DNA of 64,000 nt from LLD-282 sp964395835 (GTDB lineage: Bacteria; Pseudomonadota; Gammaproteobacteria; Berkiellales; Berkiellaceae). Location of the stretch: assembly GCA_964395835.1 (NCBI GenBank), contig CAYNBJ010000005.1, forward strand, positions 1-64,000. Reading direction: 5' to 3'. Both the position numbers and the translations under genes were made by a program. Numbering within the stretch: the first letter of the stretch is position 1; the number at the start of each line of letters is the position of its first letter. Positions 52,059 to 59,747 of this stretch are shown here, piece after piece. The notes under the pieces are model-generated. The model saw only the letters and a program-made list of their open reading frames with translations, did not search any database and was not told the origin of the DNA.

Positions 52059-52928
52059 ATGGTATTAACGGCTTGGCTTTGGTTTTTATTTTCTTTATTT
52101 ATTTCTGCGACCAATGATATTGTGGTTAAATCACTGGGCTCTCACTTGCCAGGTTTTGAAGTCAGTTTTTTTCGTTTTTTTTGGGCAGCATTTTCTTTAG
52201 CTCTTCTCTACCCAAAAACAATCTCCATAGAGAGTTGGAAAGCGAATCATAAAGTGCATATCACAAGAGCAGCGCTTTTGTGTGTGGGGATGGGCCTGTG
52301 GAGTTCATTTTTACCCCGCATTCCTCTTTCCCAGGCCATGATTATCAATTTATCTATTCCTGTTTTATCTTTAATCTTTGGTCGTTTTTTGCTGAAAGAA
52401 AACATAACGACACGACAATATCTCGGGACCTTCATGAGTTTGAGTGGCATGTTGCTGACAGTCAACTGGCAAGCCGCCCCTTTAAGTTCTCCGATTATTG
52501 GTCTTTTTATCAGCGCATGCTTCTTTTCTTTATGCGACATTTTAAACAAAATTTCTGCAAAAGAATCCTTAGTTTCTTCATTATTTTTTACCGCTTTATA
52601 CAGCTCTCTTTTTAGTTTGCTAATTGTTTGGCAGAATTTACAAGTGCCCTCATACAGTGATCTGGCTTTCACAGCGCTGTTAGGAGTAAATGGTAATTTA
52701 ATGTTTTATGGGATGTTAAAAGCCTTTCAAACACTCAAGGTCTCTCAGGTCGCCCCTTTGAAATACTTTGAGTTTTTCTTAGCAACATTTTTAGGATGGA
52801 TTTTCTTTCAAGAACACCCCTCACTTGTTGTATTTTGTGCTGCAAGCCTTGTTTTGATTGGTTCAGCAGTCGCTCTCGACACCGGAACGTGGCGAAAAAA
52901 AGAAACCCGCACCTGTGTGTCAACCTAA
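52059..52928 (+). CDS. EamA/DMT-family transporter, resembling rickettsial S-adenosylmethionine importers
   Basis: A 289-aa protein with ten predicted helices in two EamA halves. The N-terminal pattern SATNDIVVKSLGSHLPGFEVSFFRF is close in style to the SAM-uptake transporter of Rickettsia (NDV..K.LG...FEVAFFRF). The second half contains KISAKESLVSSLFFTALYS and VSQVAPLKYFEFFLATFLGW. The SAM substrate is inferred from this resemblance; other small metabolites are possible. Monocistronic with its own promoter, convergent with 6S RNA. Confidence 0.82.
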   Translation: MVLTAWLWFLFSLFISATNDIVVKSLGSHLPGFEVSFFRFFWAAFSLALLYPKTISIESWKANHKVHITRAALLCVGMGLWSSFLPRIPLSQAMIINLSIPVLSLIFGRFLLKENITTRQYLGTFMSLSGMLLTVNWQAAPLSSPIIGLFISACFFSLCDILNKISAKESLVSSLFFTALYSSLFSLLIVWQNLQVPSYSDLAFTALLGVNGNLMFYGMLKAFQTLKVSQVAPLKYFEFFLATFLGWIFFQEHPSLVVFCAASLVLIGSAVALDTGTWRKKETRTCVST

Positions 52929-52944
52929 CATATTGAGCAGATTA

Positions 52945-52966
52945 TCGCATCTTAAGAAATGCGATG
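52945..52966. terminator. Possible bidirectional terminator hairpin between the DMT gene and 6S RNA
   Basis: ATCGCAT and ATGCGAT pair (7 bp, 8-base loop) 16 bases after the DMT gene. A second pairing, TCTCAA with TTGAGA, lies next to it on the 6S side. No T-tract, so the role is uncertain. Confidence 0.4.
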
Positions 52967-52996
52967 ATCTCAAGAGTGGGCTCATTTGAGAAAGAG

Positions 52997-53161
52997 GCGG
53001 AACGTAGTCAGAAATGATTGTCGTGAACCCATAGAAATAGGGCGGTCGCCACAGGATTTTTTTTAGGCGTCCTACTCCGTGGCAGGCATGCTCACCAAAA
53101 ATCGATTAGGCTCCTAGACTTTAAAAACATCGGCTCAGAAATCTAAATCTGACTACGCTCC
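52997..53161 (-). ncRNA. ssrS: 6S RNA
   Basis: RNA regulator that binds the sigma-70 RNA polymerase by mimicking an open promoter. Conserved segments of gammaproteobacterial 6S appear in order: CTGAGCCGAT, then TTGGTGAGCATGC, then GGGTTCACGAC. The ends pair: GGAGCGTAGTCAGA at the 5' end with TCTGACTACGTTCC at the 3' end (14 bp, one G-U), the long closing stem. Position after zapA on the same strand is the classic zapA-ssrS arrangement. About 165 nt, somewhat shorter than the 183-184 of E. coli. The 5' end overlaps the last 9 bases of zapA, including its stop codon. Exact ends are inferred. Confidence 0.88.
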
Positions 53162-53443
53162 AAGATCAATAATATTCTGAGCTTTGCTCAGTGATTTCTC
53201 TATCATAGCACAAATATTTTCAATACGATCGACATCTCGAGAAATTTCTTGAGAAATTTTTTTCTCTTGCAAATACAATAACGCCAATTGCAAACATAAA
53301 GAAAAATAAGCTCGATCTTTAGTCTTAAAGGTCGGTATTTTTTGGGATAGCTCAGAAATCAATATCATGGCAGATCCAAGATCGTGCTGATCATGTATGG
53401 CGTAAAACTGATGATAATCACCAAATAATTCCATTTCTAGCAT
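53153..53443 (-). CDS. zapA: ZapA-like cell division protein
   Basis: Small coiled-coil protein that bundles FtsZ. Sequence identity is low, but the plan fits: a short beta start (MELFGDYHQFYAI), a helix, then FSLCLQLALLYLQEK, and a C-terminal coiled coil (ISRDVDRIENICAMIEKSLSKAQ). The neighbourhood ygfB-pepP-zapA-6S RNA is strong support. 96 aa. The stop codon TAG lies inside the closing stem of 6S RNA. Confidence 0.72.
   Translation of the reverse strand: MLEMELFGDYHQFYAIHDQHDLGSAMILISELSQKIPTFKTKDRAYFSLCLQLALLYLQEKKISQEISRDVDRIENICAMIEKSLSKAQNIIDLGA
53169..53174 (-). promoter_or_regulatory. Probable -10 box of 6S RNA inside zapA
   Basis: Minus strand TATTAT, with 7 bases between it and the first G of the 6S closing stem, the right distance for a transcription start at about 53161. 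No good -35 is visible; a short inverted repeat (CTGAGC/GCTCAG) occupies the spacer. Confidence 0.45.
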
Positions 53444-53497
53444 TGATTCTTCTCTTTATTTTGATTTCTCTCTCGTATTTAGCGTAGCACGGGATTG

Positions 53498-53513
53498 AAG
53501 AAAGATCTTTCTT
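53498..53513. other. Perfect 16 bp palindrome between pepP and zapA
   Basis: AAGAAAGATCTTTCTT reads the same on both strands, 55 bases upstream of the zapA start. It could be a dimeric-protein site or chance in AT-rich DNA. Confidence 0.35.
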
Positions 53514-53569
53514 GAGAGATCGTCACCCCATTTTTAGATAAATCGCAAATATGTTCTTCAACATCACTC

Positions 53570-54865
53570 TCAACCTGAGCCAATATCAATCCACTCCTTA
53601 GGAGCAGCTGCACTTAAAATCTCTGGCGCTTTGTCTGTAACTAAAATGTTATCTTCTATGCGCATTCCTAAGCCTAAACAAGGATGTTCAGTTTTAAAAA
53701 TCTTAGGATCGATATAAAGACCTGGCTCAATTGTGACCACCATGCCCGGCTCTAAGGGTACATGATATAGTTCTCGATAAGCTGCGAAATCATGAACATC
53801 TAATCCTAAATGATGCCCGATCTGATGTGGGTAATAATCTAAAATCTCTTGTTCCAAAACTTTCTCCACAGATCCATTCGTCCAGCGATAATCAACAATC
53901 ATTTGGGCAATCAGGATTTTTGTACTCTCTTGTAAAAGAGCGATGGTCATACCCGGGCGCACTTGGGAAATAATTTTTTTTTGAATCGCAAGAAGACTTT
54001 CATAGATCTCTTTCCATCGATTGGCATGTGGACCCAGAAAATACATGCGTGTGATATCTGCACAATATCCTTGATACTCAAAGCCTGCATCGACTAACAC
54101 ACGATCATCACCTCTGAGAGAATGATTATTTTTGTTATAGTGCAAACAACAGGCTCTGGGACCTCCAGCAATAATAGGCTGATACCCCTGCAAAAAAAGT
54201 CCGTGTCTTGCTCCATAAAATAACCAAGCTGCCTGCCATCTCAACTCTTCTTTGGGAATTGTAAAACGATGCACAGACAGATCGCGGTGTACTAAACTCG
54301 ATCGATATACACTTTCTCTCATCAACTGAATTTCATCAGAATCTTTTATCAAGCGTTGCTGGGCTATCAACGGCCCTATTGCTTCTCTGGATGCTATCCA
54401 ATCCCATTGAGGACAAACCGCGCTGATCCCATCATAATAAAACACACTGATCGCTTGAGAGCCAAAAAATGTGCTGATGATCTTTTTGAAATCAAATTTT
54501 TCATACTTTTCAATGAAATCATAATGATGTGTTTGACTTTTGAGACAGTCAATAAAGATTTGCTGATCCCCCCATCTTTGTTGTAAGACAGATTGATGCT
54601 GATACAACAAAATTGACATTGTTTTATCTTCTCGCTTCAGCAAAAGTAATGTATGCCCTGATTCACGCCCCCCACATAAATAATAAAAATTTGAATTCAC
54701 ACGAAAGTGCGCAGGATAAATATGTGATTTTTGATAGTTGGGCTGATCACCAGCGTGAATACAGATAATACAGTCATCTGACCGCACCTGAGATAACAAA
54801 AATTTCTGCCTTGTTTGATAGATCACAATCAATATCCATATTTTGAAATTCCTGCCATCAGTCAA
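53570..54865 (-). CDS. pepP: Xaa-Pro aminopeptidase
   Basis: Dinuclear metallopeptidase of the pita-bread fold that removes residues before proline. Metal ligands: DAGFEYQGYCADITR (both aspartates), HQIGHHLGLDVHD (histidine), TIEPGLY and GMRIEDNILVT (glutamates). The N-terminal creatinase-like domain is shorter than usual, but RVNSNFYYLCG is recognisable. 431 aa. It starts within the stop of ygfB (ATGA). Confidence 0.93.
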   Translation of the reverse strand: MTDGRNFKIWILIVIYQTRQKFLLSQVRSDDCIICIHAGDQPNYQKSHIYPAHFRVNSNFYYLCGGRESGHTLLLLKREDKTMSILLYQHQSVLQQRWGDQQIFIDCLKSQTHHYDFIEKYEKFDFKKIISTFFGSQAISVFYYDGISAVCPQWDWIASREAIGPLIAQQRLIKDSDEIQLMRESVYRSSLVHRDLSVHRFTIPKEELRWQAAWLFYGARHGLFLQGYQPIIAGGPRACCLHYNKNNHSLRGDDRVLVDAGFEYQGYCADITRMYFLGPHANRWKEIYESLLAIQKKIISQVRPGMTIALLQESTKILIAQMIVDYRWTNGSVEKVLEQEILDYYPHQIGHHLGLDVHDFAAYRELYHVPLEPGMVVTIEPGLYIDPKIFKTEHPCLGLGMRIEDNILVTDKAPEILSAAAPKEWIDIGSG

Positions 54866-55377
54866 CGGCTCATTTCATACAATGCTCTTAATAATAAGAT
54901 TAGATGATCTAAACATGCTTTGTAATCCTCGGCATTATGATTTTCACCAGATACAAGATCAATTTGAGAAATCGCAATAAAATCTTCTAACATATCATCG
55001 AAATCTGCAATTTGATCCAAGCTTTCTTCTTGAGCAACTGCACCAATTGCATACAAAATCCCGCGTGCCAAATCACTCAGTGACTGCAATTGATCAGCAG
55101 ACGATGAGTTTTCATCAGCAACACACAGTGTGATGCAGGTCTCTTGAGTAAAATTTAAATGATTTTCCAAGAAAATTCTTTTTAAAGAATCTTCCAAATT
55201 CGTATTCTCAATATGCAAATCATCCTGAACAAGTTGGTACCACTCTTGATAATGAGGATCTTGGGCAATTGCAAGATAGCCTAATATCGAACCTTGAATT
55301 TCTGATAAGGCCCATGAAGTACCCGTTTGCGCAAGATTTTGCGCAATTTCTAAAAAATGTGGAGATGAATAATACAA
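54862..55377 (-). CDS. ygfB: YgfB/UPF0149 family protein
   Basis: Helical UPF0149 protein; in Pseudomonas a relative affects AmpC regulation, but the general role is open. 171 aa with the family layout: N-terminal helices (GTSWALSEIQGSILGYLAI), LSDLARGILYAIG (equivalent to ALAGWVNHFLLGLG) and an acidic middle ending in LDHLILLLRALYEMSR. Its position before pepP and zapA supports the identification. Confidence 0.82.
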   Translation of the reverse strand: MYYSSPHFLEIAQNLAQTGTSWALSEIQGSILGYLAIAQDPHYQEWYQLVQDDLHIENTNLEDSLKRIFLENHLNFTQETCITLCVADENSSSADQLQSLSDLARGILYAIGAVAQEESLDQIADFDDMLEDFIAISQIDLVSGENHNAEDYKACLDHLILLLRALYEMSR

Positions 55378-55628
55378 AGCAAACGATTCCCAAAAAAAAT
55401 TTCTTATAACATATCATAATTAAAAGAAATCTTTTAGTTTTTAAAAGAAATTCTCTAAGACACCTGAATGACGAAGAGTTTTGCAATAAATAGAAGCTCA
55501 CTCTTTGTTTCAGAGCGCTTTGTCTTGCAAAGAGGCTCAATGAACACGCACTCAGTGCTGATATGGCGTACCAATACTCGTGAGCAAGTCGTGACACGTA
55601 CAGATCGTACATGTGTGCAAAAAGATCA

Positions 55629-56180
55629 TTAAGCGGATGGATGTTTCAAGTGACGCGAAACCACAGAAAACGGGTCTAAGGCAAGAGCATCAGTGCCAAA
55701 TAATTCTTTTGCAAAATATAAAAGAGCCTTCCTATAGACGTCTTTTTTGAATGAAATCACATATCTGAGAGGATACCAATAAGGAACCCACATCCACTGT
55801 TCGAATTCTGGTTTCGCTGCCTGATCAAGATTCACAGCACTATCTGCAGCTCTCATACGCAATAAATACCATTTTTGCTTTTGTCCAATACATAAAGGAC
55901 GCGCGTCTTGTCTAATCAATCCTGGAGGTAACCGATATTTGAGAAAGCCCTCTGTAGCCTGCTCAATAGTCACATCTTCAGTTTTTAAACCGAGCTCTTC
56001 GAACAGCTCACGATATAAAGCCTGTGTTAATCGCTCACCTTGTTGCACACCGCCTTGTGGAAATTGCCAGGCATTTTGTCCTTTGCGTTTAGCCCAAAGC
56101 ACTTTATTGTCTTGATTAATGACAATAATTCCTATATTTAGGCGATATCCCTGAGGATCAATAACATTTGCAAGTGACAT
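55629..56180 (-). CDS. rppH: RNA pyrophosphohydrolase RppH
   Basis: Nudix enzyme that removes pyrophosphate from mRNA 5' ends to start decay. Nudix box: GGVQQGERLTQALYRELFEELGL. DPQGYRLNIGIIVIN at the start and AWQFPQGG match E. coli RppH closely. The start at 56180 gives 183 aa, near the E. coli 176; longer versions would overlap the divergent gene. C-terminal VISFKKDVYRKAL is family-typical. Confidence 0.94.
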   Translation of the reverse strand: MSLANVIDPQGYRLNIGIIVINQDNKVLWAKRKGQNAWQFPQGGVQQGERLTQALYRELFEELGLKTEDVTIEQATEGFLKYRLPPGLIRQDARPLCIGQKQKWYLLRMRAADSAVNLDQAAKPEFEQWMWVPYWYPLRYVISFKKDVYRKALLYFAKELFGTDALALDPFSVVSRHLKHPSA

Positions 56181-56244
56181 ACGATCTACCAACTGACTGA
56201 AAATTCTGCTAAATTCTTTAAAAGTCCCTTTGGAGGCCATTCCG

Positions 56245-56928
56245 TTGATTTTAGCAATTTTTGATTTAGACGATACTCTCACTTTACAAGATACCGAGTC
56301 CTTATGGCAAGCATATTTAGTAGATAAAAAGCTGATCCCAGAAGATATTTATCTAAAAAAGAGAGCAGAATTCCAAGAAACCTATTCCCAAGGCACACTT
56401 TCTTTTGATGAGGTCATCCGCTTTTCTCTCGGCCCACTGAGTGCTTTGAGCGCTCACGAACAAAACCACTTACGAACAGATTTTCAAAAAAAATGGCTCA
56501 AAAAAATTATTTTCAAAGAAGCAATTGAACTTGTTCGGTATCATCAGCAAAAAAATCATTACACAATTATTCTCTCTGCTGGACATGAGTGGCTCGTGCC
56601 TTTAGCTGCAGAATTTTTTCAGCCTGATGCTGTATTATGCACGCAACTAGAAAAACGCGATGATGGCGGAATATTACCGATTATTCAAGGACGCCCCCTT
56701 TTTCAGCGGGAAAAAATTTTTGCTTTGCAAAAATGGCTTGCTCAGCAGCACACAGAAGTTCAAGCGACTTATTTTTATTCAGATTCTATTAACGATCTGC
56801 CTTTACTGGAATATGTCAACTATCCTTGTGCTGTCAACCCATGTCCCAAACTCCGTCCACTCGCGAAAGAACGAGAGTGGCCTATTTTAGAATTTAATCG
56901 CGAAAGCATCTTGAGCATGCAAAACTAA
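56245..56928 (+). CDS. HAD-superfamily phosphatase, subfamily IB (SerB-like)
   Basis: Motif I AIFDLDDTLT, motif II IILSAGHEW, motif III/IV region EKIFALQKW and YSDSINDLPLLEYV fit HAD-IB enzymes such as phosphoserine phosphatase-like and CicA-type proteins. The substrate is not determinable. The TTG at 56245 is chosen because GGAGG lies 8 bases before it, giving MILAIFDLDDTLT. A TTG 15 bases earlier lies inside that site. The 3' end overlaps convergent lipA by 42 bp. Confidence 0.85.
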   Translation: MILAIFDLDDTLTLQDTESLWQAYLVDKKLIPEDIYLKKRAEFQETYSQGTLSFDEVIRFSLGPLSALSAHEQNHLRTDFQKKWLKKIIFKEAIELVRYHQQKNHYTIILSAGHEWLVPLAAEFFQPDAVLCTQLEKRDDGGILPIIQGRPLFQREKIFALQKWLAQQHTEVQATYFYSDSINDLPLLEYVNYPCAVNPCPKLRPLAKEREWPILEFNRESILSMQN

Positions 56929-57849
56929 ACGGTCAGCCTGATACGAAGATCGCACAAAGGGCCCGCTAGCAACATCTTTAAATCCCATGTCTTTCGCTAC
57001 TATGGCAAAGTTTTCAAATTCTTCCGGGGTATAATAACGCAGTAAGGGATAATGATTTGGAGATGGCTGCAAATATTGACCAATCGTCAATAAATCCACA
57101 TTGGCTAATCTCAGATCGGAAAATACATCGTAGATCTCTTCACAAGTTTCGCCAAGTCCCACCATGATCCCGGATTTCGTTAAAATATGAGGATGCTGCT
57201 GTTTAAAAGTTCGCAGCAACTCCAAAGAAACTGCATAATCACTCCCTGGACGAACTGGTTTATATAATCTTGGTACAGTCTCAATATTATGATTAAATGC
57301 TGCCAAAGAAATGTTTTGAAAAGACGCCAAAGCCTTATCTTGGCGACCTCTAAAATCTGGTACCAAGACTTCAATAGCGATATTTGGACATTTTTTATAA
57401 ATCGCATCAATGCAATGGCGAAAATGACTTGCACCACCATCAAGCAAATCATCTCGATCAACAGAAGTAATGACAACATATTTCAGCTTCATATCCGCAA
57501 TGATCTGTGCCAGTCTATCTGGCTCATTCACATCAACTGGATCGGGATAAGCATGACCGACATCACAAAAACTGCAACGTCTCGTGCAATTTTTTCCCAA
57601 AATCATAAAAGTGGCGACTCCATGACTGAAACACTCCCCTAAATTCGGGCATGATGCTTCTTGACAGACAGAGTGCAGCTGTGATTTTTGAATTTTTTCG
57701 ATGAGTAAAGCAGCCTGATCAACGGAGAAAATTTTCTTTCTCAACCAAGATGGCTTCTCTAAAGAGGGGGTATTGTTTGGCCACAGATGCTTTGTAGGAT
57801 GCCTTTTCATTTTTTGCGTAGATTTAGACTCATGAATCGTAATAGACAT
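56887..57849 (-). CDS. lipA: Lipoyl synthase
   Basis: Radical SAM enzyme inserting two sulfurs into octanoyl groups on lipoyl domains. Auxiliary cluster cysteines: SVCQEASCPNLGECF. Radical SAM triad: CTRRCSFCDVG. GIMVGLGET and the C-terminal VASGPFVRSSYQAD (RSSY motif) are present. 320 aa. Its start codon shares a base with the lipB stop. Confidence 0.97.
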   Translation of the reverse strand: MSITIHESKSTQKMKRHPTKHLWPNNTPSLEKPSWLRKKIFSVDQAALLIEKIQKSQLHSVCQEASCPNLGECFSHGVATFMILGKNCTRRCSFCDVGHAYPDPVDVNEPDRLAQIIADMKLKYVVITSVDRDDLLDGGASHFRHCIDAIYKKCPNIAIEVLVPDFRGRQDKALASFQNISLAAFNHNIETVPRLYKPVRPGSDYAVSLELLRTFKQQHPHILTKSGIMVGLGETCEEIYDVFSDLRLANVDLLTIGQYLQPSPNHYPLLRYYTPEEFENFAIVAKDMGFKDVASGPFVRSSYQADRLVLHAQDAFAIKF

Positions 57850-58457
57850 TATTCATTCTCCATAAAAGTTTTATAAGATTTGCAAAAGAGAGTACATAAA
57901 TCGCGCTTGACATCTGAGATTGGAATAAAAATATTATGCTCTATTAAGCTCGTTGCTTTTTGAGAGTCTAGACCACATAGAACAATTGAATTGAGTGCGT
58001 TTAACGAGCAACATAAATTGAAGCTTAAGCCATAATAAACATAATTTTTATAATATTTTAATCCTATAGAGGCAATTTTGCCTTTTTGACTAAAAACTCC
58101 CCGATGTGTCTGATGAGTATAGAGAGTGATTTTATGCTTATGGGTCGCTAAATAAGAAATGATCATATTTTCTAAAAGACTCACATAGGATGTTATCCGA
58201 TCTGCAGACCCAATATGACATAACGTATAAAATAAAAGCTGCCCTGGTAAATGCATAGTGGTCAGCCCTCCCCGATAAGATTTGGAAACTGGCCAATATC
58301 TCACATGATCATCTTGATTACGCAGTCCTTGTGTTACAATCAGAGGATGCTCTCCAACCCAAACTTGATTTTCTTTTACGAGGCTCAGCGACCATTTTCT
58401 CATATAAGATTCAATCACTTCGAAACTCTCATATCCAAAATCTTCACAATTGATCAT
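57849..58457 (-). CDS. lipB: Octanoyltransferase LipB
   Basis: Transfers octanoate from ACP to lipoyl domains. Key blocks are present though diverged: SYRGGLTTMHLPGQLLFY (usual RGG-VTYHGPGQ), the catalytic lysine in GKIASIGLK, and the catalytic cysteine in IVLCGLDSQKATSL (usual PCG). 202 aa. It directly precedes lipA, the common lipB-lipA pair. Loss of the usual YHGP wording makes it one of the more divergent proteins here. Confidence 0.88.
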   Translation of the reverse strand: MINCEDFGYESFEVIESYMRKWSLSLVKENQVWVGEHPLIVTQGLRNQDDHVRYWPVSKSYRGGLTTMHLPGQLLFYTLCHIGSADRITSYVSLLENMIISYLATHKHKITLYTHQTHRGVFSQKGKIASIGLKYYKNYVYYGLSFNLCCSLNALNSIVLCGLDSQKATSLIEHNIFIPISDVKRDLCTLFCKSYKTFMENE

Positions 58458-58563
58458 GATATCAATACTTTCTCATTAAGAAGCTAAGTTGACAGTGATA
58501 GAAGTATCATGGGAAAAAAGAAAATTACAAATTTTACTATATCTTCTGAAAAGATAAGTCACT

Positions 58564-59745
58564 ATGATAAAAAGAATCTTTTATGCTCAATCCGGTGGGC
58601 CCACAGCGGTTATCAATCGCTCATTAGTCTCTTTAATTGATGCCGCGCATAATAAAAATATTGAAATATTGATAGGATGTTACGGTATTCATGGTCTTAA
58701 GGAAAAAAAATATGTTTCGAGTCACTCTTTATCCTCTCGCGATTTAGAGAAAATTCGAAATTCCCCAGGAGGATCATTTGGTTCGTGCCGTTATTTTATC
58801 AAAGATGCAGATCTGCCCATTTTAGCACAACATCTCAAAGAATTGGGTTGCGATGCGATTGTCTATCAAGGGGGAAACGACTCACAGCTCTCTTTACTCA
58901 GAATGTCCCGTTATTTCCACTCACAAAAAATGGCCATTTTGAGTATCGGCTTACCAAAAACAATTGATAACGACCTAGCAGAATGTGATCTTTCACCAGG
59001 ATTTTCATCAGCTGCTTTTTTTCTTGCACAGGTTTTTAGAAATTTATGTCTTGATCTCTCTTCAATGTGTCGTGACTCTACAAAAGTCTATATTGTAGAA
59101 GCTATGGGTCGACACAGTGGCTGGCTTGGTGCTGCCGCATCTATTGCACATACTCCTCATTTTCCTGGCCCTCAAGTTTTTATTGTGCCTGAATTGCAAC
59201 TTAATATGTCGGCTCTTTTTGAGAAAATTCAATTTTATGTCCGAACAAATGGTTACTGCGCAATCAGCATCAGCGAAGGCTCATCTCTTAAAAACCATCA
59301 TTTCGAAATTTTGAAAGATGATTTTGGTCATGTGTATTTAGAAGGCAGCGGCCTGCATTTGAAAAAATTAATTGAATCCCAACTGAACTATAAAACAAGA
59401 CTGTCTATTCCTGACTATCTACAACGAAGTGCATCTTTTGCCATATCGAATTTGGATAAAGAAATTTCTGATTCTTTAGGTCCTTACTGCCTTTCACTGC
59501 TGGCAGCAGGCATCAACGAAAAGATGATTACCATCCGCAGAAACACGCAGCCTCATCAACCTTGGCATCTAGATACTACGCATCTTCAGAATGTGGCTGG
59601 CCAGGAACGACATATTCCTAAAAATTTTCTTGATGAAGAAAATTTTGCGCTCAGCGCCGCAGGGCTAGACTATTTTCACTGGGCTCTTGGATCACAATGG
59701 GAAGACATTGAAACGAGATTTTGGCCCCATTGGAGCCATCAATAG
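58564..59745 (+). CDS. pfp: Pyrophosphate-dependent 6-phosphofructokinase
   Basis: Phosphorylates fructose-6-phosphate, reversibly when PPi is donor. The catalytic motif is PKTIDNDL (residues 131-138), the PPi-type lysine version rather than PGTIDND of ATP enzymes. YQGGNDSQLS near 103 replaces the GGDGS of ATP enzymes. EAMGRHSGWLG and ISEGSSL complete the substrate site. 393 aa. Divergent from lipB, with no obvious partner subunit. Confidence 0.93.
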   Translation: MIKRIFYAQSGGPTAVINRSLVSLIDAAHNKNIEILIGCYGIHGLKEKKYVSSHSLSSRDLEKIRNSPGGSFGSCRYFIKDADLPILAQHLKELGCDAIVYQGGNDSQLSLLRMSRYFHSQKMAILSIGLPKTIDNDLAECDLSPGFSSAAFFLAQVFRNLCLDLSSMCRDSTKVYIVEAMGRHSGWLGAAASIAHTPHFPGPQVFIVPELQLNMSALFEKIQFYVRTNGYCAISISEGSSLKNHHFEILKDDFGHVYLEGSGLHLKKLIESQLNYKTRLSIPDYLQRSASFAISNLDKEISDSLGPYCLSLLAAGINEKMITIRRNTQPHQPWHLDTTHLQNVAGQERHIPKNFLDEENFALSAAGLDYFHWALGSQWEDIETRFWPHWSHQ

Positions 59746-59747
59746 AA

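Noticed and set aside
55378..55628. 130-codon minus-strand frame (55220-55612) before ygfB
   Set aside because: It overlaps the ygfB 5' end in another frame, is rich in Phe/Cys/Ser without domain character and has no homology. The 251-base gap otherwise shows nothing.
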